DNA of 64,000 bases, taken from NCBI RefSeq assembly GCF_014133895.1, contig NC_050732.1:558001-622000 (forward strand). Direction: 5' to 3'. Position numbers and translations under genes: made by a program. This DNA comes from Torulaspora globosa. Taxonomy: Eukaryota > Ascomycota > Saccharomycetes > Saccharomycetales > Saccharomycetaceae. The notes beneath the pieces were generated by a model. That model saw nothing but the letters and a program-made list of their open reading frames with translations, was not told the DNA's origin and did not search any database. Positions within the stretch are counted from its first letter, which is position 1; every line of letters starts with the position of its first letter. Positions 50,906 through 59,699 of this stretch are shown piece by piece.

Positions 50906-51072
50906 GTCACGTGATTCCAATGTAACAATAGTCTTAATAAAATTTATTGAAAATATGTTTTGAAGAAAAGCCCGAAACTCCAAAACTTGTTTAGCATGAA
51001 AATAAAAACCACATTTCACAAAGGTAATTTTTTGGGAAAATAGTTTTGTTTGGACTTTCCGAAAGTATTTTT
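50906..51072 (+). other. CEN: Point centromere (CDEI-CDEII-CDEIII)
   Basis: CDEI is GTCACGTG at 50906-50913, a full match to RTCACRTG (Cbf1 site). CDEII is the following stretch of about 133 bp, roughly three-quarters A+T by hand count. CDEIII is at about 51047-51072 and includes TGTTT at 51047-51051 and the invariant core TTTCCGAAA at 51056-51064, followed by a T-rich flank. The position between IRC22/YIL001W and SGN1 equals the S. cerevisiae CEN5 and CEN9 neighbourhoods (YEL001C, YIL001W and YIR001C). CDEIII is the CBF3-binding element and CDEII wraps the Cse4 nucleosome. Confidence 0.93.
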
Positions 51073-51219
51073 CTTTTTGTAACATTGGATCATTAAAGGG
51101 TCTTTCTATTTTGATGATAATTAATATTCACAGTAGTCTGTATACACGAGAGAAAAGGACCATTGAAGGTCCCTAAGTGTATGCTTTGGCTTTCCAAAGA
51201 CTACGCCTTGGAATGGCTT

Positions 51220-52020
51220 TCAATTTGGAGTAGTATTAGTAGCATCATTTGCCAAAGAATCTGCAATCTTATCATCACTTTCGATGCTACTTACCTGAGG
51301 AGTAGCGGTTGGCTCTTTTGAGGTACGAGATTTTGTGAGATTCAACCGGTGATCTTGTCGTCCGTTACCTCGACGGTTGTGCCTTTGACCGTAGCCTCCA
51401 TTATAACGATCGAAGCTCTGAGAGTGGTCGGCTTTAAAATTGAATTGACGATAAATATCAACAATTCCATGAGCTTGGTAGTTGTCTTGGGAATGCCCCC
51501 ACTGTTGTTGGTAGCAGATACTTGAATTTCGATATTGAAAACGCCGACGATATCCAGGCAAATTCGTTCTCTTCTTGTAAACGGTTATTACAGTTTCCTT
51601 GAGATTGGAGCCATTATACTCTAGAGCTTTCCTCTGTTCCTCTATACTGTTAAATTCCACATACGCATATCCTTTCGGGGCTCCCGTATTTTTATCGTAC
51701 AGTAGTGTTATTCTTTTAATGTTACCACAGTTTTTGAAATGCTCTTCTATTATCTCTGGCGTTATCTCAGAGGTAATATTGCCAACAAATATTGACCGAG
51801 AGTCAGCTTCCACTTGCGCTGCGTATCTTTCCTCCCGGCTTGGCTTTAAAAATTCATTTGATTTGTCGTCCAGCGACATTGCTTTCATGGAAGTACTCAG
51901 TTTGATTTCAGCTAAATACGCTTCTTGAGCTGACTGCTCAGGTTTGTCCAAAACGTCTTGTACTTCAGTATCATGATTAGCAGTAGCGTTTCTTTCTTCA
52001 ATACTTCCTTCTACCGGCAT
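51220..52020 (-). CDS. SGN1: Sgn1 RNA-binding protein
   Basis: Sgn1 (YIR001C) is a cytoplasmic RRM protein, similar to nuclear poly(A)-binding protein 2, that affects translation initiation. The 266-residue product (S. cerevisiae 250) has a helical acidic N-terminus and one RRM at about 75-152, with RNP2 IFVGNI and RNP1 KGYAYVEF. The tail is rich in Gly, Asn, Arg and Gln. It flanks the centromere on the right arm, exactly as YIR001C flanks CEN9. It is divergent from NOP16. Confidence 0.92.
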   Translation of the reverse strand: MPVEGSIEERNATANHDTEVQDVLDKPEQSAQEAYLAEIKLSTSMKAMSLDDKSNEFLKPSREERYAAQVEADSRSIFVGNITSEITPEIIEEHFKNCGNIKRITLLYDKNTGAPKGYAYVEFNSIEEQRKALEYNGSNLKETVITVYKKRTNLPGYRRRFQYRNSSICYQQQWGHSQDNYQAHGIVDIYRQFNFKADHSQSFDRYNGGYGQRHNRRGNGRQDHRLNLTKSRTSKEPTATPQVSSIESDDKIADSLANDATNTTPN

Positions 52021-52476
52021 CTTAACAATGACTACAATGATTCAACTAGCTAAGAATCGAGAAGCCGTATCCTATACATTCCAAGATTTCTCTAGCTCTG
52101 TAGTTCCATGTTTTCCCATCTGAATGACTGTCTCGAGTTTTAAGAACGTTGAGAGTGATCGGAAACTATAACAAACCGACTACAGATTAAAATCCTAAGA
52201 GAGGCCACATTTGAAGGCCCATAGATTGCTGGATTGACTTCATGATATCCATTATATGCCGGAAACGATCTAAGATAGCCCACTTTTCAAAGAATAAATA
52301 TCACGTGCGCGGTAGTTAAAATTTTCCATCAGTGAGAGAGATGCCGATGAGCTAGCAACACACGCTATGAAAGAATCCGATGCGTACTAGTCTCGATGGA
52401 TTGCTAGTTGGCTGTCGCCGATCTAACAAACCGGGGAATTTCTTCGTTTCATTAACGTGAATAGCGTGAATTAATT
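52021..52476. promoter_or_regulatory. Divergent promoter SGN1 / NOP16 with PAC- and RRPE-like motifs
   Basis: The 456-bp gap carries GATGAG (PAC core, 52346-52351) and AAAATTTTCC (52318-52327), close to the reverse complement of the RRPE motif TGAAAATTTT. Both lie 125-160 bp upstream of NOP16, a ribosome-biogenesis gene. An ATCACGTG at 52300-52307 is a Cbf1-type site without a nearby CDEIII. Confidence 0.5.
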
Positions 52477-53166
52477 ATGGTGTCGGTCAGGAAAAGAAAG
52501 ATGGCAAGATCATCTGTAGGCAAAGCCACTAGAAGGAACAAGGATAAACAGAGAAAGATTAACATTACTTCGAACCCTATCATTGCCGCACACTGGGACT
52601 ACTCACTCACTTTGTCCCAGAATTATAAAAGGCTTGGCTTACGGGCGAAGCTACAGACACCGGCTGGTGGCCAAGAGGTGGATTTGTCGAAAGAGAACAG
52701 GAAGAAGCCACTGATAAAGCTAGCTGATGAATACGATAGTGAAGAAGAAAGCGGCTCCGTGGCCGATATCAATTTGGAAGAAGTAAACAGCGAAGGTGAG
52801 TACTTGGAAGATAGGATACCTGAAGGCGAGGCCAGAATCCAACGTGATAAGAATGGTGAGGTGATAAAAGTAGTATATGGTAAAAAGAAGGCTGATTCCG
52901 AGGCTTTGAGTGATCCCAGCAGCGCCAAATCTGAAACCACCAGTGAAGTTGTCAAAGAACTGGAATCATTTGCTTCCAGGCCCTTACAGAAAAAGGACAG
53001 GACACAGAGTAAAAGGGAGGAGGAGTGGTTAGAGCGGCTATACAACAAACATGGAAATGATTACAAAAAGATGTTCTTCGACAAAAAGCTGAACATCTAT
53101 CAACAGAGCGAAGGCGATTTAAAAAGAAGAATAATCAAATGGAAAAAAAGACAAGGAATTGCTTAA
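52477..53166 (+). CDS. NOP16: Nop16 60S ribosome biogenesis factor
   Basis: Nop16 is a constituent of 66S pre-ribosomal particles required for large-subunit assembly. The 229-residue product (S. cerevisiae 231) starts [13 protein letters not shown] and has a very basic N-terminus, an acidic centre and the conserved C-terminal helix [19 protein letters not shown] followed by a basic tail ending RQGIA. It is the YER002W counterpart. YER001W (MNN1), which separates it from the centromere in S. cerevisiae, is absent here. It is convergent with PMI40. Confidence 0.95.
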   Translation: MVSVRKRKMARSSVGKATRRNKDKQRKINITSNPIIAAHWDYSLTLSQNYKRLGLRAKLQTPAGGQEVDLSKENRKKPLIKLADEYDSEEESGSVADINLEEVNSEGEYLEDRIPEGEARIQRDKNGEVIKVVYGKKKADSEALSDPSSAKSETTSEVVKELESFASRPLQKKDRTQSKREEEWLERLYNKHGNDYKKMFFDKKLNIYQQSEGDLKRRIIKWKKRQGIA

Positions 53167-53241
53167 AAAACGTTGCCAAGACTGTTTCAGTAATCTTCTG
53201 TATACTAGATACATCGGATGAATAAATAAATCCAAGCAGAC

Positions 53242-54602
53242 TCAATCAGTTTCCACAAAAGCCCTGTAACTGACAAAGTCATTGTCGTCTGTCTCCAGAT
53301 CAACAGGAGTGTCGGGAGCAATGAAAAAAACAAAACCAGGTTCAGCCTTCAGTTTCTTAGCGCCAGTACCAATCATACCGGTTCCCTTAGTGACAATCAG
53401 AATGCTAGGGCCCTTAAGCCCCTCAAAGTGTTTGGATCCTGTAGATTCTTGAAAAGTGGTCTGAATAATAGCGAATTCTTCAATGGGTGGGTTAAAACAT
53501 AATGCTTTGCCAGCACCGGAACATCTCGCAAATCCGCTTGGCTTCATAGTTTGTTCCTCAACAGGGTCGTAAGTGTAAGTCAGCATATCGACGAGATTCT
53601 TCACGTCTTTGAATTTAGGAGTGAAACCTGCTCTGACAACATTATCAGACGCTGCCATGCACTCGATGATGTCACCATTAATGTAAGCATGAGGGTCTTT
53701 CGCTCTCAGGAAGATGGCCTGACCGGCCTTCAATTTACAATGATTTAGCAGCAAACAGCCGCAAAACAAACCAACATCATCTGGAAACTGCTTATTCAGA
53801 TTGATGATCAGTGCTGGTAAATCTGGCTTGTTGAAGTCTTCTGGCCTTGCTTCAGCTCTTTTGACCAGAGAGCGAGCATTCTGAGCAACAACCTCGTCTG
53901 AAGCATTCATCACTTTTCCAAAAATTGCTTGCAAGAGCTTTTTGTTAGCTTCATCATCAAGAGAGCCCTTAGGAGCTTTCGGTTTTATATTTTGGATAAA
54001 GTCTTCGGCAGTTTCATCACCGACAATAGCTCTCAATTCTGGAATACGCTTCAATTCATCAGCAATTTCTTCCAATGGCTTAAAACCACATAGACCTTCA
54101 AAGTCAGTGACAGCGATGGCCATTTCCGGCTTATGATTATCGTCGGGATAGTTTTTTGGATCCTGAGCCCTCAAAATCTTTCCCAAAGACTTGTCTGGAT
54201 GGGCTTGAATCGATAGAACTTTCCTGATCGATAGGACCTTGAACAAGAAGGGCAACTCAGAGGTTGTCTGAAACTTCTCAATTACTGCTTCACCCAAAAA
54301 GCTGCTAGGATCATTCGAGATCAATTCTCTGAGAGGTACTTTGTCATCGTGACGATAGGAAGGCACATTAGGGTGAGTACCCATCCATAGTTCAGCGTAC
54401 GGTTTATCTTCTTCAATGGTAACAGATGGATCGGAATGGGCAGCATATTTAGCGACAGCAGAGCTAGAGCCAAGCTTACCCCAATCATACTGTTGGAAGC
54501 CTGCAAAATACGCTATACTGTTAGTTATACTGTTGGCCTGTAACCACGATAGGAGAAAAAAGACACCATACCTGCATCCAACCTGAACAATCTCTCACTC
54601 AT
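53242..54602 (-). CDS. PMI40: Pmi40 mannose-6-phosphate isomerase (spliced)
   Basis: Pmi40 is a zinc enzyme that interconverts fructose-6-P and mannose-6-P, the entry to GDP-mannose and protein mannosylation. Exon 1 is 54572-54602 (31 nt), the intron 54501-54571 (71 bp; GTATGG, branch ATAACTAAC, GCAG) and exon 2 53242-54500. The spliced protein has 429 residues, identical in length to S. cerevisiae. It starts MSERLFRLDAGFQQYDWG. Metal ligands are visible in IQAHPDK (Gln, His), KPEMAIA (Glu) and DPHAYI (His). A second in-frame acceptor (TATAG) lies 12 nt upstream of the GCAG. Taking the first ATG in exon 2 would remove about 48 residues. Confidence 0.94.
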
Positions 54603-55008
54603 TAGTTGCGTAGACATATGAACTGGTCTCACGTAAAAATCAACCTGGAAGTCGAGTTGACGATACGAAATTAACCATAAATCTCATTTGTTTGTTTATA
54701 TCACCGCCCGCCGCTTATAAAAATTAAATCCTCGGACACGTCAATGGAAACGCGAACATTTCTTGATTAGGGACGAGCTCTGCTTGACAAGATGAGTTGT
54801 GCGGCAGCTTGATCATTTTCTTATGAGCGACGGTCGTAACGGATATAATTACTTGTTGAAGTAAGCCTCTTGCAGTCGTTTCTTCAGGCATAAAGTTACT
54901 TATTATCTGGCACCAACGGTTTTACCCTGATTTACATGAAATACAGCTTTCTTAACACTGTCGCACCGATTGCGGGTGAATTTCCCTTCGAATGACAGGA
55001 AGGCAGCA
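54603..55008. other. Divergent intergenic region PMI40 / FMP52
   Basis: A 406-bp promoter gap. TATAAAAA lies near 54715-54722 on the plus strand after a GC-rich CCGCCCGCCGC. No other site is supported. The upstream open frame of FMP52 begins at TTG and is not used. Confidence 0.4.
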
Positions 55009-55692
55009 ATGAGCACACTTATTCTGGGTGCCACTGGTTTGTGTGGCAGGGCATTTCTGAAGTACTGTGAGAAATCTCCAGAGTTCGGTGAGATTTGTAC
55101 GATTACAAGAAGACCATTAGCATTTGAATCGTTCGCAACGCAGAAGGTTGACGAGGATACGACAAAATGGGCAGGGTACATTCCAAATGAGCATCTAAAG
55201 TATGTGTTCACTGGGTTGGCCACGACAAGGGGAGCTGCAGGTGGATTTGATAAGCAGTACAAGATAGATCACGATTTGAACGTGGAGCTCGCTAAGGTCG
55301 CCAAGAAAAATGGCTGCTCAACGTTTGTCTTGGTTAGTAGCGCAGGTGCAGGCGAGAACTCTTTGTTTCCGTATTTAAGAATGAAGAAAGACATCGAGAG
55401 AGACATCCTTGCTTTAGATTTCGACCATACCATCATCTTACGGCCCAGCTTCTTACTTGGACAGAGGTTGGGATCGAAGGGATGGCTCCAGGGCTTTTCC
55501 GCCAAAATTGCCTCCTTTTTCTACAGGGGAAAGTTGCAAATGCTTGCTGGCTATCCTGTTTATGGTGATGAAGTCGGTAAAGTTGGTGCCTTCCTTGCGC
55601 TCAAGGAATCTGCCCCAGGTCATAGTGGTAACAAGGTGCGGATAGTTGAAAGTCAGGAGATCCTTCGGCTCGCTGAAAGCATGCTCAAGTAG
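55009..55692 (+). CDS. FMP52: Fmp52, NAD(P)-binding protein of the mitochondrial outer membrane
   Basis: Fmp52 is an atypical short-chain dehydrogenase-like protein located in mitochondria and related to human TIP30/HTATIP2; its substrate is not known. The ATG at 55009 gives 227 residues (S. cerevisiae 231) beginning MSTLILGATGLCGR, where the Rossmann GxxGxxG motif follows the first beta strand. The later FVLVSSAGAG segment takes the place of the catalytic Ser region, and no YxxxK pair is apparent. It is the YER004W counterpart and is divergent from PMI40. Confidence 0.93.
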   Translation: MSTLILGATGLCGRAFLKYCEKSPEFGEICTITRRPLAFESFATQKVDEDTTKWAGYIPNEHLKYVFTGLATTRGAAGGFDKQYKIDHDLNVELAKVAKKNGCSTFVLVSSAGAGENSLFPYLRMKKDIERDILALDFDHTIILRPSFLLGQRLGSKGWLQGFSAKIASFFYRGKLQMLAGYPVYGDEVGKVGAFLALKESAPGHSGNKVRIVESQEILRLAESMLK

Positions 55693-55827
55693 TATTATAT
55701 ATTCATGTGTTCGCTAGTATTTCAATTCGCGTTAGTTTTCTTGGCGGTGTTTATTGTCTCTGTTTTAAATCATCAACGCTTGTTACTACTCATCGACAGG
55801 TTGAGTGGGATGTAAAGACTGTAGGCG

Positions 55828-57753
55828 ATGACAACGTACGATGGGTATCATTACGGGATTGTGATAGATGCTGGATCATCTGGTTCTCGAATTCATGTCT
55901 TCAGATGGCAAGACAACGCTGCCCTGCTTGCTGAGAGCGCAAACGAGGAGTTGGTTCATTCTGTTCCCCAGATCTTTCAAGATAAGGATTGGACTCAGAA
56001 AGTGACACCAGGACTTTCTAGATATGGTTCGAAACCCCATAAAGCATTCTCGAAGCATGTAAAGCCATTGCTGGATTTCGCCCGGGAAATCATACCAGAG
56101 AATAAGATCAAAGAGACGCCAGTATTTTTGCAAGCAACAGCTGGTATGAGGCTACTTGAACCAGAAAAAAGAGATAAGGTGCTCAAGGAAGTATGCAAGG
56201 GAATTAAACACTCAACTGATTTTTTGTTGTCAAGTTGCGAGTCTCAAGTTCAAGTCATCGATGGTGAGACCGAAGGTTTATATGGATGGTTAAGTTTGAA
56301 CTATTTGCTTGGCCATTTCAACAGCTATGACCCATCGAAGACAGATCACTTTACTTTTGGTTTCATGGATATGGGAGGCGCTTCCACTCAAATAGCCTTT
56401 TCCCCTAGTGATCGCAAAGAAATTGAAAGACATAGAGACAATATAGCGAGGATCACTCTAAAAAGTGTCAATGGAGATTTACAAGAGTGGGATGTATTTG
56501 TGAGCACATGGCTCGGGTTCGGAGCGAATGAGGCGAGAAGGAGATATCTAGTTCAAATGATAAATGGCTTGCCCGAGAACACTAATTATCAGGACAACGA
56601 CGATTACAGCACTCGGACTCTGACAGATCCCTGTCTGCCGAAGAACTGCATCAGTAAGTTCGAGTACAAAGACAAAGACTTTAAATTTATCGGCTCAGGC
56701 AACTTTGAACAATGCTCAAAATCCATTTACCCATTGCTGCTAAAAAATTTACCGTGTAGCGAAGAGCCTTGTTTATTCAATGGAGTTCATGCTCCTCAGA
56801 TTGATTACTTCAAAGATAAATTTGTAGGGACATCCGAGTATTGGTATACAGCAAACGACGTTTTTGACCTGGGTGGAACCTACAACTTTGAAGAATTCAG
56901 CAATCATGTTAAAGATTTCTGCTCCACTGACTGGGAAGTTATCAAAGCAAACAGCGACAAGGGTTCTTACAACTCGATATCCCAAGATCTCTTGGTAGAC
57001 TCATGCTTCAAGGCGAATTGGGTCCTGAATGTCCTGCATGAAGGCTTTGATCTTCCAAGGGTCGGCGTTGACAAGATTGACAAGGAAGATGGTGAGGAAG
57101 AGCATCCACTATTTCAAAGTGCAATCAATGTAAACGAAAGAGAATTATCATGGACATTGGGGCGCATATTGCTCTATGCTTCTGCGGGAGTGGGAACCTC
57201 TACCAGTCCTTTCGTTGGTATAAAGCCAAGCTCACAGAAGGTCCCTTTGTTAGACGAGCCATTCATCCCCGGAGGTTTAATCGAATCAAAAAATGGTCAA
57301 AGCATAAGGCCCGATTTACAAAAGCTGGTTTTTTTCGTTACCGTTATAATTCTGTGCCTGGTATTTGTACAAAGGACCTCAACTACGGGGATCAAATCTT
57401 TCTTCAGCAATTTGAGACTAAAGACTTTAAAAAGCAGATATTTGGAGGTCGGTGATCCTCAGAGCCAATTAGAAGAAGGTTTCTACAGAAATGATAGCAA
57501 TCCACTTGATGGTAATAACGACACAAGCAGTTGCAAATTCAGAAGCAAAAGTATGTTTAACTTGAATTCAGGCGATGAAGCAACTGGGCGAAGCCCGTCC
57601 TATCCAATGCGCTTTGTCGCAGCGTCGACGTCTAGTAGCCCTACGCTGTCGCGCATTCCTTCAACACCTCCCCTGCAACAACCAAAAACGCTCAGGCCAG
57701 CGTTCTCGCTCGCAGATTTCTCGAAGTTTAAAGATGGTAAGCTCAACGACTAG
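55828..57753 (+). CDS. YND1: Ynd1 Golgi apyrase
   Basis: Ynd1 hydrolyses nucleoside di- and triphosphates in the Golgi lumen, removing the GDP left by mannosyl transfer and so supporting GDP-mannose exchange. The 641-residue product (S. cerevisiae 630) has the apyrase-conserved regions DAGSSGSR (14-21), ATAGMRLL, GETEGLYGW and GFMDMGGASTQ. A single C-terminal membrane segment lies at about 493-511, followed by a Ser-rich cytosolic tail. The lack of an N-terminal signal and the C-terminal anchor agree with Ynd1 and not with the other Golgi GDPase Gda1. Confidence 0.95.
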   Translation: MTTYDGYHYGIVIDAGSSGSRIHVFRWQDNAALLAESANEELVHSVPQIFQDKDWTQKVTPGLSRYGSKPHKAFSKHVKPLLDFAREIIPENKIKETPVFLQATAGMRLLEPEKRDKVLKEVCKGIKHSTDFLLSSCESQVQVIDGETEGLYGWLSLNYLLGHFNSYDPSKTDHFTFGFMDMGGASTQIAFSPSDRKEIERHRDNIARITLKSVNGDLQEWDVFVSTWLGFGANEARRRYLVQMINGLPENTNYQDNDDYSTRTLTDPCLPKNCISKFEYKDKDFKFIGSGNFEQCSKSIYPLLLKNLPCSEEPCLFNGVHAPQIDYFKDKFVGTSEYWYTANDVFDLGGTYNFEEFSNHVKDFCSTDWEVIKANSDKGSYNSISQDLLVDSCFKANWVLNVLHEGFDLPRVGVDKIDKEDGEEEHPLFQSAINVNERELSWTLGRILLYASAGVGTSTSPFVGIKPSSQKVPLLDEPFIPGGLIESKNGQSIRPDLQKLVFFVTVIILCLVFVQRTSTTGIKSFFSNLRLKTLKSRYLEVGDPQSQLEEGFYRNDSNPLDGNNDTSSCKFRSKSMFNLNSGDEATGRSPSYPMRFVAASTSSSPTLSRIPSTPPLQQPKTLRPAFSLADFSKFKDGKLND

Positions 57754-57850
57754 TTTGTTTGGTAATCTTCCCATCTGTCTTGAACCTCTGATAAAGTATC
57801 ACCATGAACGAAAACAACATCTTACCTTTCTACTACTGTATATTTATTTT

Positions 57851-57890
57851 TGAAAAATTTTGACTGGGTAATGAGATGAGATGAGATGAG
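57851..57890 (+). promoter_or_regulatory. RRPE plus PAC motifs upstream of NUG1
   Basis: TGAAAAATTTT (57851-57861) is a full RRPE motif. It is followed within 20 bp by three overlapping GATGAG PAC cores (57875-57890). They lie 75-115 bp upstream of NUG1. This RRPE-PAC pair, in this order and spacing, is the classic promoter of ribosome-biogenesis genes (Stb3 and Tod6/Dot6). Confidence 0.75.
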
Positions 57891-57965
57891 CTGAACTTCA
57901 GTGAAGAGAGCACCTGGAAGATCATCCCACGCAAACCTTCCGGCTCACAGATATACTGGCCAATA

Positions 57966-59519
57966 ATGGGTTTGAGAAAGCGTACGTCAAAGAGGGGTTC
58001 CACCCGGATGAGGGAAGGAATCAAGAAGAAAGCAGCAGCTCACAGACGTAAGGAAAGAAAAAATGCCAAGAAAGATCCTACATGGAAATCGAGAGTTAAA
58101 AAGGACCCTGGAATTCCGGCAAACTTCCCTTATAAGGCCAAGATTCTGGAAGAAATTGAAATGTCCAAGCAGAGAGCAAAAGAAGAGAGAGAGATGGTCA
58201 AACAACAAAGACTTGAGGCCAAGAGGTTAGCTATGGAAGGCGCCGGAGATGTGATGGATGAAGATATGAATTCCGATGATGATATTGACAACGGGTTAGC
58301 GGCTTTGGTTGAATCAGCCCAGAATGCCGCTCAGGAATACGAAGACCAGGGAGATGACGATGAAGCATACCATGATGTGGTCGAGCATGATATCGACTTT
58401 TACAATGGCAGTGATGAAGAGGGATCTGAACTGGAAAAGTCAAGGAAGGCATACGATAAAATTTTCAAGACCGTGGTGGACGCTTCTGACGTGATTCTGT
58501 ATGTGCTCGATGCTAGAGATCCTGAGGGAACACGTTCTAGGAAAGTGGAGCAGGCAGTTTTGCAAAGCCAAGGCAAGAGGCTGATCCTACTTCTAAATAA
58601 AGTGGATCTTGTCCCTCCTTATGTTTTGGAACAATGGCTGAATGTGCTCAAGTCTAGCTTCCCTACCATTCCTCTGAAGTCAGCTCCAGGAGCAACCACC
58701 TGCTCATCTTTCAACAAGAAACTCACCCAAACGGTCACTGCCACTGCGCTTCTGGAAGCCTTGAAAACTTATTCCAACAACAGTAACCTAAAGCGCTCCA
58801 TCGTTGTGGGTGTCATTGGTTATCCAAATGTTGGTAAATCATCGGTAATCAATTCTTTGCTATCTCGTCGTGGCGGGCACTCCAAGGCTTGCCCGGTGGG
58901 TAACCAAGCAGGTGTGACGACTTCTCTGAGAGAAATCAAAGTGGATAATAAACTGAAGATCTTAGACTCCCCGGGTATCTGCTTCCCCAGTGACAGTAAG
59001 AAAAAGAGTAAGACTGAACAAGAAGCTGAGCTAGCTCTGCTGAATGCTTTGCCATCAAAGTATATCGTAGACCCATATCCAGCAGTCTTGATGTTAATCA
59101 AAAGGCTAGCAAAATCAGACGAAATGGTAAACAGTTTTAAGACACTATATGAGATACCTCCAATTCCAGCAAATGATCCTGAGACCTTCACGAAACACTT
59201 CCTGATTCACATAGCCAGGAAGAGGGGCAGGCTGGGCAAAGGAGGTGTGCCAAATCTAGCCAGCGCTGGTATATCTGTGCTCAATGATTGGAGGGACGGA
59301 AAAATTATGGGCTGGGTGTTGCCTAACGCTTCTAAAGGCACTGAAAATGGTATTGACACACAGCCAAATACTCTAAGTACAGGTGTGTCACAGGCGCCAG
59401 CTAAAATGGAAGAAACCTCCATCGTACCGGAATGGTCTAAGGAATTCGATCTGGACGGATTGTTTGCCTCTTTGGACAACGCTATCAAGTCTGAAAAGCA
59501 GCAAGACGAGACTATATAG
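57966..59519 (+). CDS. NUG1: Nug1 nuclear/nucleolar GTPase of 60S biogenesis
   Basis: Nug1 (human GNL3 family) is a GTPase of pre-60S particles needed for export. The 517-residue protein (S. cerevisiae 520) has a basic N-terminal RNA-binding region (1-50) and a coiled coil. The circularly permuted G domain has G4 NKVDLV (about 212) before G1 GYPNVGKSS (about 285) and G3 DSPG (about 337). A Glu/Asp-rich linker lies at 95-150. The permuted motif order is the mark of the YlqF/YawG family. The promoter has RRPE and PAC motifs. Confidence 0.96.
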   Translation: MGLRKRTSKRGSTRMREGIKKKAAAHRRKERKNAKKDPTWKSRVKKDPGIPANFPYKAKILEEIEMSKQRAKEEREMVKQQRLEAKRLAMEGAGDVMDEDMNSDDDIDNGLAALVESAQNAAQEYEDQGDDDEAYHDVVEHDIDFYNGSDEEGSELEKSRKAYDKIFKTVVDASDVILYVLDARDPEGTRSRKVEQAVLQSQGKRLILLLNKVDLVPPYVLEQWLNVLKSSFPTIPLKSAPGATTCSSFNKKLTQTVTATALLEALKTYSNNSNLKRSIVVGVIGYPNVGKSSVINSLLSRRGGHSKACPVGNQAGVTTSLREIKVDNKLKILDSPGICFPSDSKKKSKTEQEAELALLNALPSKYIVDPYPAVLMLIKRLAKSDEMVNSFKTLYEIPPIPANDPETFTKHFLIHIARKRGRLGKGGVPNLASAGISVLNDWRDGKIMGWVLPNASKGTENGIDTQPNTLSTGVSQAPAKMEETSIVPEWSKEFDLDGLFASLDNAIKSEKQQDETI

Positions 59520-59699
59520 ACACTTCAATGGGCCTGAGCTAGCTGACCAGACTGTATATTAACACATGATTCTGTATAGATCTTTCTGTAAGACTTTCAG
59601 TTCCTGGTCTTGCATTTTACTCATCGCCCAAGGCGATAAGATGCCCGAGGCGTCACATTTGCAACATCGAAATGTCTCAGTACTAGCAGTTGAAATTTG

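Noticed and set aside
50819..51085. An 89-residue N-terminal extension of IRC22
   Set aside because: It runs through CDEII and CDEIII, and the internal ATG opens a normal signal peptide and gives the family length.
52300..52307. A second CDEI (ATCACGTG) as part of another centromere
   Set aside because: No TTTCCGAAA element or AT-rich CDEII follows at the right distance; it is better read as a Cbf1 site.
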